Shown: piece by piece, positions 57,229-64,000 of the stretch | Position numbering within the stretch: the stretch's first letter is position 1 | Layout: every line of letters begins with the position of its first letter | Origin: Usitatibacter rugosus | Lineage (GTDB): Bacteria > Pseudomonadota > Gammaproteobacteria > Burkholderiales > Usitatibacteraceae | Length of the DNA: 64,000 bases | Assembly (NCBI RefSeq): GCF_013003965.1 | Contig: NZ_CP053069.1 | Span: forward strand, 3,627,419 to 3,691,418 | Direction: 5' to 3' | Notes under the pieces: generated by a model | Databases searched by the model: none | What the model was told of the DNA's origin: nothing | The model's input: only the letters and a program-made list of their open reading frames with translations | Made by a program: the position numbers and the translations under genes

Positions 57229-58179
57229 TCACTTCGCGAGGCCCATCAGCTTGGCGGTGCCCAGGTAGATCTTCTTCCGCTCTTCCATGAAGGCGGGCAT
57301 CTTGTCGTAGGTGATGTCCATCAGCTCGAAGCCGTTGTCGAGCATCTGCTTCCTGAATTCGGGATCGCGGTTGATCTCGGAGAACATGTCCGAGAGCTTC
57401 TTGCGGAGGTCCTCCGGCGTGGACTTCGGCACGCCGATGCCGCGGATGGCGCCGTCCACCCAGTCCAGCCCCAGCTCGCGGAAGGTCGGCACATCGGGGA
57501 AGAGCTCGAGGCGCTTCTCCGAGGCGACGGCGAGCATGCGCGCCTTGCCTTTCTGCTGGAGCGCGAGCGGCGAATACGACATGGCGCCGTCCACGTGCCC
57601 GCCGATCAGCGAGGCGACGAGGTCTCCCGTGCCCTTGAACGCGACGTACTGCGTCTTGATGCCGGCGAGGTTGTTCAGCCGCTCGTGCGCCGCGTGGTTC
57701 GCGGAATTGGTTCCGGAACCGGCGAAGTTGAGCTTGCCGGGATTTGCCTTGGCTGCGGCCACGAGGTCCTGGTAGGTCTTGAGGGGGCTTTCGGCGCGAA
57801 CGATGATCGCGTCGGGCGTGTACTGGAAGAAATGGATGTTCGTGATGTCTTCCGTCTTGTACTGGACATTCCCTTCAAGGGGCTGAAGCACGATGTGGGG
57901 CAGGTTGGTGCCCATCACGGTGTAGCCGTCGCCGGGGAAGGTGTTCAGCTGCGACCAGGCGAGCGCGCCGCCGGCGCCGGGCTTCGAATCGACGATGAGC
58001 TCCTGGCCGAATTTCTTCCGGAAGTACGGCTGCTGCAGGCGCGCGGCGACATCCGATTCGCCGCCGGGGGCGAACGCGATGTAGTAGCGCACGGGCTTCT
58101 CGGGAAATGCCGCGCGCGCGGGCAGCGATAGCGACATGGCGAGCGTGCCGCCCGCCACCAGGAATTCGCGTCTTTTCAT
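57229..58179 (-). CDS. TTT-family solute-binding protein with Tat-type signal
   Basis: A 316-residue Bug receptor. The N-terminus MKRREFLVAGGTLAMS has a twin-arginine motif followed by a hydrophobic stretch and PARAA, so export by Tat is likely, which is unusual beside the Sec-type Bug protein at 53336. Bug motifs are YIAFAPGGESDVAARL and VDSKPGAGGALAW. The start at 58179 is favoured by GGAGG nine bases upstream; an ATG three codons earlier overlaps the previous stop. It probably serves the adjacent TctAB. Confidence 0.92.
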   Translation of the reverse strand: MKRREFLVAGGTLAMSLSLPARAAFPEKPVRYYIAFAPGGESDVAARLQQPYFRKKFGQELIVDSKPGAGGALAWSQLNTFPGDGYTVMGTNLPHIVLQPLEGNVQYKTEDITNIHFFQYTPDAIIVRAESPLKTYQDLVAAAKANPGKLNFAGSGTNSANHAAHERLNNLAGIKTQYVAFKGTGDLVASLIGGHVDGAMSYSPLALQQKGKARMLAVASEKRLELFPDVPTFRELGLDWVDGAIRGIGVPKSTPEDLRKKLSDMFSEINRDPEFRKQMLDNGFELMDITYDKMPAFMEERKKIYLGTAKLMGLAK

Positions 58180-58184
58180 GTCTC

Positions 58185-59246
58185 TCATCCTCCGATGATT
58201 TGTGCGATGGCCTTGCCGACGTCCTGCGTGCCCGCGTTGCCGCCCATGTCGCGCGTGCGCGGGCCATCCTTGAGCACCGTCTCGATCGCCTGCACGATCG
58301 CGGCGGCCGCGGCGGGCTCGCCCAGGTGCTCGAGCATCATCGCGCCCGACCAGACCTGGCCGATGGGATTCGCGATGCCCTTGCCGGCGATGTCCGGCGC
58401 GCTTCCGTGCACCGGCTCGAAGCACGACGGGAACTCGCGCTCGGGATTCAGGTTCGCCGAGGGCGCGATGCCGATCGTGCCGGTGCACGCGGGCCCGAGG
58501 TCCGAGAGGATGTCGCCGAAGAGGTTGGAGCCCACGACGACATCGAACCAGTCGGGATGCTGGACGAAGTGCGCCGTGAGGATGTCGATGTGGTATTGCG
58601 AGGTCTTCACGTCCGGATACTTCGCGGACATCTCCTTGAAGCGCTCGTCCCAGTACGGCATGGTGATCGCGATGCCGTTGGACTTGGTGGCCGAGGTCAC
58701 GTGCTTCCTCGTGCGCTTCCGCGCGAGCTCGAAGGCGAATTTCATGATGCGGTCGGTGCCGCGGCGCGTGAACACCGAGAGCTGCGAGGCGAACTCGTGC
58801 TCCGTGCCCGCGTGCATGCGCCCGCCCATCGAGGAGTACTCGCCCTCGTTGTTCTCGCGCACGACCCAGAAATCGATGTCGCCGGGCTTGCGGCCCGCGA
58901 GCGGCGAAGGCACGCCGGGCATCAGGCGCACGGGACGCAGGTTCACGTACTGCTGGAACTCGCGGCGGATCGGGATCAGCAGGCCCCAGAGCGAGACGTG
59001 GTCGGGAACGCCGGGAAACCCGCACGCGCCGAGGAAGATCGCGTCGTGCCCCTTGATCGACGCGAGCCCGTCCTCGGGCATCATCCGGCCGTGCTTGGCG
59101 TAGTACTCGCAGCTCCAGGGCTTCTCGTCCCACTGGAACTCGAAGCCGAACTTGCGGCCCGCGGCCTCGAGCACGCGGATGCCTTCAGGCACCACTTCGG
59201 TGCCGATCCCGTCGCCCGCGACGACGGCAATGCGAAAACGCTTCAC
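58185..59246 (-). CDS. Tartrate/D-malate dehydrogenase-type decarboxylating enzyme
   Basis: A 353-residue member of the isocitrate/isopropylmalate dehydrogenase family. It has GDGIGTEVVPEG at the N-terminus, RPVRLMPGV (substrate arginines), ENNEGEYSSMGGR and the metal-binding DILSDLG. The sequence style fits tartrate dehydrogenase/D-malate dehydrogenase (TtuC/DmlA), which oxidise D-malate to pyruvate and CO2, better than LeuB. It lies upstream of the Bug and tctBA genes, suggesting the imported acid is a hydroxy-dicarboxylate. Confidence 0.9.
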   Translation of the reverse strand: MKRFRIAVVAGDGIGTEVVPEGIRVLEAAGRKFGFEFQWDEKPWSCEYYAKHGRMMPEDGLASIKGHDAIFLGACGFPGVPDHVSLWGLLIPIRREFQQYVNLRPVRLMPGVPSPLAGRKPGDIDFWVVRENNEGEYSSMGGRMHAGTEHEFASQLSVFTRRGTDRIMKFAFELARKRTRKHVTSATKSNGIAITMPYWDERFKEMSAKYPDVKTSQYHIDILTAHFVQHPDWFDVVVGSNLFGDILSDLGPACTGTIGIAPSANLNPEREFPSCFEPVHGSAPDIAGKGIANPIGQVWSGAMMLEHLGEPAAAAAIVQAIETVLKDGPRTRDMGGNAGTQDVGKAIAQIIGG

Positions 59247-59267
59247 TTCCCCTCCTTCGGTACCGGG

Positions 59268-60152
59268 TTACTTGAAGAACCCTTCGAATTCGTCGGCCAC
59301 CTGCTCCGGGACTTCCTCCGGCAGGTAGTGCCCCGCGGGCAGCGCGTGCCCTTTCGCATCTTGGGCGACGCGCAGCCATTCGTCTACGGGCTTGAAGCAG
59401 GCTTCGACCACGCCGTGCCCGCCCCACAACGCCAGCAGCGGCATGGGGAGCTTCCGCCCCGCGTCGCGGTCGGCGCGATCGTGCACGAGATCGATCGCCG
59501 CCGCTGCACGATAGTCCTCGCACATCGCGTGGATCGATTCGTCCGTGAAGCACCGTTCATACTCGGCGAGCGCTTCCCGCGCGAAAGGCTTCATGCCGGC
59601 TCGCCCCTGGCCGATCTTGAAGTGCAGGTAGGCGAGGCGGTCGCCGCCGATCATGCGCTCGGGCTGCGGCGCCGGGAGGATGAGGAAGAACCAGTGCCAG
59701 TAGGCGCGCGCGAAAGCCTCGGTCGTCTGCTCGTACATCGCGAGCGTCGGCGCGATATCCAGGACGGCGACTTTCGTGACCGCCTTCGGATGGTCGGCCG
59801 CGAGCCGGTGCGCCACGCGCCCTCCGCGGTCGTGGCCCGCGAGGAAGAAGCTCTCGTGGCCCAGCGAGCGCATGAGCTCGACCTGGTCCGCGGCCATCGC
59901 GCGCTTCGAGTAGCCCGCGTGGTCGGTTCCGCCCGCGGGCTTGGCGGAGTCTCCGTAGCCGCGCAGATCCGAGGCCACGACGGTGTAGCGCCGGGCGAGG
60001 CGCGGCGCGACCCTGTGCCAGATGGCGCGCGTCTGCGGATAGCCGTGCAGCAAGAGCAGGGGCGGGCCGGAGCCGCCGACCCACGCGGCGATCTCGGTCT
60101 CGCCGGTGCGGATGCGCGTGTCGCGAAAGCCTTCGAAGAGGGGAGCGCTCAT
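59268..60152 (-). CDS. Alpha/beta hydrolase, fluoroacetate/haloacetate dehalogenase-like
   Basis: A 294-residue alpha/beta hydrolase with the fluoroacetate dehalogenase layout. Nucleophile D108 is in GHDRGGR with R109 and R112 for the carboxylate, the acid is D132 (LDIAPT) and the base H275 (AGHYLPEE). The halide-binding H153 and W154 (YWHWFF) and Y214 (CEDYRA) match the known halide pocket. The fourth pocket residue, a Trp (W185 in the Rhodopseudomonas enzyme as I recall), appears to be Gln here (GQGRAG), so defluorination cannot be assumed; an epoxide or ester hydrolase is the alternative. It overlaps the acyl-CoA ligase stop. Confidence 0.85.
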   Translation of the reverse strand: MSAPLFEGFRDTRIRTGETEIAAWVGGSGPPLLLLHGYPQTRAIWHRVAPRLARRYTVVASDLRGYGDSAKPAGGTDHAGYSKRAMAADQVELMRSLGHESFFLAGHDRGGRVAHRLAADHPKAVTKVAVLDIAPTLAMYEQTTEAFARAYWHWFFLILPAPQPERMIGGDRLAYLHFKIGQGRAGMKPFAREALAEYERCFTDESIHAMCEDYRAAAAIDLVHDRADRDAGRKLPMPLLALWGGHGVVEACFKPVDEWLRVAQDAKGHALPAGHYLPEEVPEQVADEFEGFFK

Positions 60153-61645
60153 GGGGTGTCGAGTCTACCGCGCAGCTCGGTCTTCAGGACCTTGCCGTAG
60201 TGATTCTTCGGCAGGCTCTCGACGAACCGGTAGTCCTTGGGCCGCTTGAAGCGCGCGATGTGCTCGAGGCACCAGCGGTCGAGCTCCGCGGCCGAAGGCG
60301 CCGTCCCGCGGGCGACGACGAAGGCCACCACGCTCTCGCCCCATTCGGGATCCGGACGGCCCACCACCGAAACCTCGGCCACCGAGGGATGCGCGAGCAG
60401 GACCTCCTCCACCTCGCGCGGGTAGATGTTGGAGCCGCCGCTGATGATGAGGTCCTTGCTGCGGTCCTTGAGCGTGAGGAAACCGTCGGCATCGAGCGCT
60501 CCGAGGTCTCCGGTCCAGAGCCAGCCGCCGCGTAGCGCGCGAGTTGTCGCTTCCGGATCCTCCCAGTAGCCCGACATCACGGTGCCGCCGCGAACGCAGA
60601 CCTCACCCACCTCGCCGGGCGCCAGGTCGCGCCCGTCTTCACCGCGGATCGCGACCTCCACGCCGTGGTGCGCAACGCCCACCGAAGCGAGACGCTGCGC
60701 GTGCCTCGGATGCGCCGTGTCGCCGTGGTGGAATTTCGACAGCGCGGTGATCGTCATCGGCGTTTCTCCCTGGCCGTAGATCTGCGCGAAGCGGTTGCCG
60801 AGCACGGCGATGGCCTCGTGGATGTCCGCCTGGTACATCGGCCCGCCTCCATACACGAGGGTGCGCAGCCCTGGCGCCGATCGCCCCGAGGCGCGCGCGG
60901 CCTCGGTGAGGCGTTTCACCATCGTCGGTGCCGCGAAGAGGGAGACCTCGTCATGCGATTCGCAGAGGCGCAGCACCTCGTCCGCGTCGAAGCCGCCCGA
61001 CTCGGGGACGACCTGGGCCGCGCCCGCCGCGAGGTGCGTGAACGTGTAGAGCCCCGAGCCGTGCGACATCGGGGCCGCGTGCAGCAGGCATCCGCCGGCA
61101 GGCACCTCGTCGACGCTGCGGAAGTAGCTCTCCGTCATGCACGCCAGGTTCGCGTGCGAGAGCATCGCGCCCTTCGGCCGCCCGGTGGTGCCGCTCGTGT
61201 AGAAGAGCCACGCCAGTCCGCCCTGCGGATCGGGCTCGGCCAGGGGCCCGGAAGCCAGCAGGCGGCGATAGTCCGCGCCCTCCGTCTCGAAGCGGTAACG
61301 CACGCCCGCGTGTTCAGTGATGTAGCTCACTTCTTTCGGGTGCAACTTCGCGTTTACTGGCACCACGACGAGACCGGCCCACCACGCGGCATACATCGCC
61401 TCCAGGTACTCGGGGGCGTTGCGCTGCAGGATCATGACGCGGCTGCCGGGCTCGAGGCCGCGCGCACGCAGGCCCCCGGCCAGCGCGGAGACGCGCCGGG
61501 CGAGATCCTTGTAGGACGCCCAGGGCGAGCTTCCGAGGTACAGTGCGGTCCGCTCGGGATGGTTCCGGGCGGCCTTTGTCAGGTATTCCGTGGCATTCAC
61601 GACTAACGGCGCGCCAGGGGCGACGGATGGTTGGGAGGGTCGCAT
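60149..61645 (-). CDS. Acyl-CoA synthetase (AMP-dependent ligase)
   Basis: A 498-residue ANL-superfamily enzyme. It has P-loop-like FYTSGTTGRPKGAML, the adenine motif YGQGETPM, WLWTGDLG and the C-terminal catalytic lysine in YGKVLKTELRG. It activates a carboxylic acid to its CoA thioester through an acyl-AMP; the acid is not known. The start is ATG at 61645; a GTG at 61600 (NATEYLTKAARNHPE) matches many homologues' N-termini and is a good alternative. It is first in an operon with the hydrolase, dehydrogenase and Bug protein. Confidence 0.9.
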   Translation of the reverse strand: MRPSQPSVAPGAPLVVNATEYLTKAARNHPERTALYLGSSPWASYKDLARRVSALAGGLRARGLEPGSRVMILQRNAPEYLEAMYAAWWAGLVVVPVNAKLHPKEVSYITEHAGVRYRFETEGADYRRLLASGPLAEPDPQGGLAWLFYTSGTTGRPKGAMLSHANLACMTESYFRSVDEVPAGGCLLHAAPMSHGSGLYTFTHLAAGAAQVVPESGGFDADEVLRLCESHDEVSLFAAPTMVKRLTEAARASGRSAPGLRTLVYGGGPMYQADIHEAIAVLGNRFAQIYGQGETPMTITALSKFHHGDTAHPRHAQRLASVGVAHHGVEVAIRGEDGRDLAPGEVGEVCVRGGTVMSGYWEDPEATTRALRGGWLWTGDLGALDADGFLTLKDRSKDLIISGGSNIYPREVEEVLLAHPSVAEVSVVGRPDPEWGESVVAFVVARGTAPSAAELDRWCLEHIARFKRPKDYRFVESLPKNHYGKVLKTELRGRLDTP

Positions 61646-61691
61646 CCAGACGGTAGTATGTCGCGTAAGGCAAGCCGGGAGGGCACAAGCC

Positions 61692-62567
61692 ATGGGTCTC
61701 AGACTCAAATTCAACATCGTTTTGTTTCTCGTTTTCGCAGCCGGGATGGGCGTTTCGGCCTACGTCTCGCACAGGCTCCTGCAGGACAACGCGAAGGAAG
61801 AAGTCCTTCGCAACGCCGGCCTCATGATGGAGGCTGCGCTGTCGATCCGGGGCTACACGGTCACGCAGGTGAAGCCGCACCTGGAAGCGCAGCTCGCGGA
61901 GACCTTCCTGCCGCAGACGGTCCCGGCCTACGCGGCCACGGAGACCTTCAATACCCTGCGGAAAAAGTATCCCGACTATTCGTACAAGGAAGCCACGCTG
62001 AATCCCACCAATCCGCGCGACAAGGCGGTGGAGTGGGAAGCCGACGTGGTGAACGCCTTCCGCAACGCGGGCGCCTCGCTCCCCGAAGTGACGGGCATGC
62101 GCGACACGCCCGTGGGCCCGATGCTCTACCTCGCCCGCCCGCTGCAGATCAAGGATCCGGCCTGCCTCGTCTGCCATAGCGTTCCGGCAAACGCTCCCGC
62201 CTCGATGATCAAGCTCTACGGCGAGAACAACGGCTTCGGCTGGAAGCACCAGGAGATCATCGGAGCGCAGGTCGTGTCGGTGCCGATGTCGCTGCCGATC
62301 AAGAACGCGAACAAGGCCTTCGTCACGTTCATCGGCTCGCTGGCGGCGATCTTCGTGGTGACCTTCATCGTGCTGAACGTCATGCTCTCGGTGATGATCA
62401 TCCGGCCGATCTCGCGCATGAGCGCGGCCGCGGACCAGGTGTCGACCGGGGACTTCGACGTGCCCGAGTTCAAGACCAAGGGCCGGGACGAGATCCACGC
62501 GCTGGGGACCTCCTTCAACCGGATGCGCCGCAGCCTGCAAAAGGCCCTCAAGCTGATCGAGCGGTAA
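61692..62567 (+). CDS. c-type-haem sensor with HAMP domain but no output domain
   Basis: A 291-residue membrane protein. Helix 1 (8-26) and helix 2 (about 210-236) flank a periplasmic domain of the DUF3365/Tll0287-like type with a CLVCH haem-attachment motif (C158, C161, H162) in the sequence ADP-like DPACLVCHSVP. A HAMP linker (about 238-290) begins RPISRMSAAADQVSTGDF, and the protein stops right after it. It should sense redox state, O2 or NO through haem, but has no kinase, cyclase or methyl-accepting part of its own. The Ser/Thr kinase 12 bases downstream is the obvious partner. A GGGAGGG Shine-Dalgarno precedes the ATG. Confidence 0.88.
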   Translation: MGLRLKFNIVLFLVFAAGMGVSAYVSHRLLQDNAKEEVLRNAGLMMEAALSIRGYTVTQVKPHLEAQLAETFLPQTVPAYAATETFNTLRKKYPDYSYKEATLNPTNPRDKAVEWEADVVNAFRNAGASLPEVTGMRDTPVGPMLYLARPLQIKDPACLVCHSVPANAPASMIKLYGENNGFGWKHQEIIGAQVVSVPMSLPIKNANKAFVTFIGSLAAIFVVTFIVLNVMLSVMIIRPISRMSAAADQVSTGDFDVPEFKTKGRDEIHALGTSFNRMRRSLQKALKLIER

Positions 62568-62579
62568 AATCGGGGCTTC

Positions 62580-64000
62580 ATGGCAGACAACGCCCCGGAG
62601 AAGATCGGCAAGTACAAGGTCGTCCGCCCATTGGGCAAGGGCGCGATGGGCATGGTCTACGAGGGCTACGACCCGGTCATCGAGCGCCGGGTCGCCATCA
62701 AGACCATCCTTGCCGAATACCTCGAAGCCGCCGAGATGGAGGAGGCCGTCGCGCGCTTCAAGCGCGAGGCCCAGGCCGGCGGCCGCCTCATGCACCCCGG
62801 CATCATCGGCGTCTACGAGTACGGCGACGAAGGCGGCATGGCCTACATCGTCATGGAGTACTGCGACGGCGAGGAGCTGAAGAACGTCTTCCGCGAGGGC
62901 CGGCGCTACGAGCTGATCGACACCTTCGAGATCATGAAGCAGCTGCTCTCGGCGCTCGAGTACTCGCACAAGCAGGGCGTCGTGCACCGCGACATCAAGC
63001 CCGCGAACCTCATGATCCTGCCGGGCCCGAAGGTGAAGATCATGGACTTCGGGATCGCGAGGCTGGAGTCGTCCTCGCTCACGCAGGTGGGCACCGTCGT
63101 CGGCACCCCCACGCACATGGCGCCCGAGCAGCTGATGGGCATCCAGGCCGACGGCCGCGCCGACCTCTGGTCCGCGGGCGTGATCCTCTACGAGATGCTC
63201 ACCGCCGTGAATCCCTTCCTCGCCGAGACGCCGGCCACCGTGATGCACCGCGTGCTGCAGGTGACGCCCGAGCCGCCGTCGAGCGTGAATCCCGCGTTGC
63301 CGCCGGGCTTCGACGGCGTGATCGCGCGCGCCCTCGCCAAGAAGCCCGCGGACCGCTTCGCCAGCGCCCGCGATTTCCAGCTGGCGCTCCTGCAGGCGCT
63401 GCAGGGGAAGGCCGTGGCCGGCACCTCTTCCGTCGAGCGCACGCTGCCGCCGGGCGCCGCCGCGCGCGCCGAGTCCACGCGCATCTCGATGCGCGCGCCC
63501 GCCGAACGCCGGCCGCTCGTCGTCGATCCCTCGATCTTGGCCGAGCTCGAGCGCTCGCTCTCGCGCCACATCGGCCCGCTCGCCAAGGTGCTCGTGAAGC
63601 AGGGCCAGGGCGAGGCGAAGGACATGGACGAGCTCCTCGAGCTGCTCGCGGCCAACATTCCCCGGGAAGAGCGCGGCGAGTTCCTCGCCAAGGCCGCGAC
63701 GATCCGCAAGAAGGCCGTGGCGGCGGCCGAGGCGCCGGCACCCGCGCCGGCCGCTCCCGCACCGTCGCCCGCCGTGGACGCGACGCAGTCCGCCAAGGCG
63801 CAGAAGACGCGCATCAACTTCACGCCCGAGGCGGTGGCCACGGCCGAGAAGCGCCTCGCGAGCTACGTCGGCCCGCTCGCCAAGATCCTCATCAAGGACG
63901 CCGTCAACAAGTCGGCGACCCTGAAGGAGCTCTACCTCTCCCTCGCCTCGCACATCGACGACGAGGACGAGCGCAAGGCCTTCCTCAAGTCCGTCGACCT
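62580..64000 (+). CDS. Ser/Thr protein kinase with duplicated C-terminal domain (3' end outside window)
   Basis: At least 473 residues, still open at the window end. The kinase domain (11-272) is complete: glycine loop LGKGAMGMV, K41, HRDIKPAN (D138), DFG (156-158), APEQ (181-184) and the activation-loop threonines (GTVVGTPT). No membrane helix is seen, so it is cytoplasmic. After an Ala/Pro linker two copies of a unit of about 53 residues occur at about 321-373 and 421-473, sharing IGPLAK(V/I)L(V/I)K and an ER..FL end. Its closeness to the haem-HAMP gene suggests a two-gene signal chain. Confidence 0.9.
   Translation, partial: MADNAPEKIGKYKVVRPLGKGAMGMVYEGYDPVIERRVAIKTILAEYLEAAEMEEAVARFKREAQAGGRLMHPGIIGVYEYGDEGGMAYIVMEYCDGEELKNVFREGRRYELIDTFEIMKQLLSALEYSHKQGVVHRDIKPANLMILPGPKVKIMDFGIARLESSSLTQVGTVVGTPTHMAPEQLMGIQADGRADLWSAGVILYEMLTAVNPFLAETPATVMHRVLQVTPEPPSSVNPALPPGFDGVIARALAKKPADRFASARDFQLALLQALQGKAVAGTSSVERTLPPGAAARAESTRISMRAPAERRPLVVDPSILAELERSLSRHIGPLAKVLVKQGQGEAKDMDELLELLAANIPREERGEFLAKAATIRKKAVAAAEAPAPAPAAPAPSPAVDATQSAKAQKTRINFTPEAVATAEKRLASYVGPLAKILIKDAVNKSATLKELYLSLASHIDDEDERKAFLKSVD

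Overview
The window is high-GC chromosomal DNA from a Gram-negative heterotroph, most likely a betaproteobacterium. The evidence is the tpiA-secG-tRNA-Leu-nuoA...N arrangement, a dense set of tripartite tricarboxylate transporter (TTT/Bug) genes, the ftsH-folP-glmM, carAB-greA and dapB-bamE/fur neighbourhoods, and very long antisense shadow frames typical of about 65-68% GC coding DNA. No IS element, integrase, phage gene or CRISPR array was seen. Coding density is very high: genes often overlap by 4 bases (ATGA/GTGA) and no gene-free stretch exceeds 300 bases.

Layout. 1-1149: 3' end of a hybrid sensor kinase. 1292-21181 (minus strand): one long cluster read from tpiA through secG, tRNA-Leu(GAG) and the 14 complex I genes, with a cupin gene inserted between nuoD and nuoE, followed by a NUDIX hydrolase, glpD, a HAD phosphatase and corA. 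21335-23895: MFS transporter and Tat-exported berberine-bridge-type FAD oxidase. 23892-28834 (minus): ftsH-folP-glmM plus a secreted W-rich repeat protein. 28921-36074: rlmE, yhbY, then carA-carB-greA and bamE-dapB. 36160-37888: fur, a close FlK-like thioesterase, and a secreted RNase with barstar. 38001-44749 (minus): putA, dps-thioredoxin, and a pirin/DoxX/pirin/FMN-reductase operon divergent from a YhaJ-like LysR gene. 45753-51705: gluQ, then an RND efflux pair with an uncharacterised third gene that appears to start with CTG. 51736-61645: an accessory catabolic block with gamma-glutamyltransferase, two Bug binding proteins, TctAB, an L-2-haloacid dehalogenase, a fluoroacetate-dehalogenase-like hydrolase, a tartrate/D-malate-type dehydrogenase and an acyl-CoA ligase. 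61692-64000: a c-type-haem HAMP sensor with no output domain, directly followed by a Ser/Thr kinase that runs off the end.

How it works together. The minus-strand core links glycolysis (TpiA), quinone reduction from NADH and glycerol-3-phosphate (Nuo, GlpD) and housekeeping. The right third looks like organic-acid scavenging: Bug/TctAB uptake, removal of halogen or amide groups, and oxidation or CoA activation of the products. The most interesting observations are the candidate haloacid/organofluorine set (two dehalogenase families here, plus a FlK homologue elsewhere in the window), the haem-sensor/kinase pair, the secreted RNase-barstar pair beside fur, the cupin inside the nuo operon, and a pattern at convergent gene ends: of six junctions, four carry long perfect or near-perfect inverted repeats and the other two have overlapping 3' ends.
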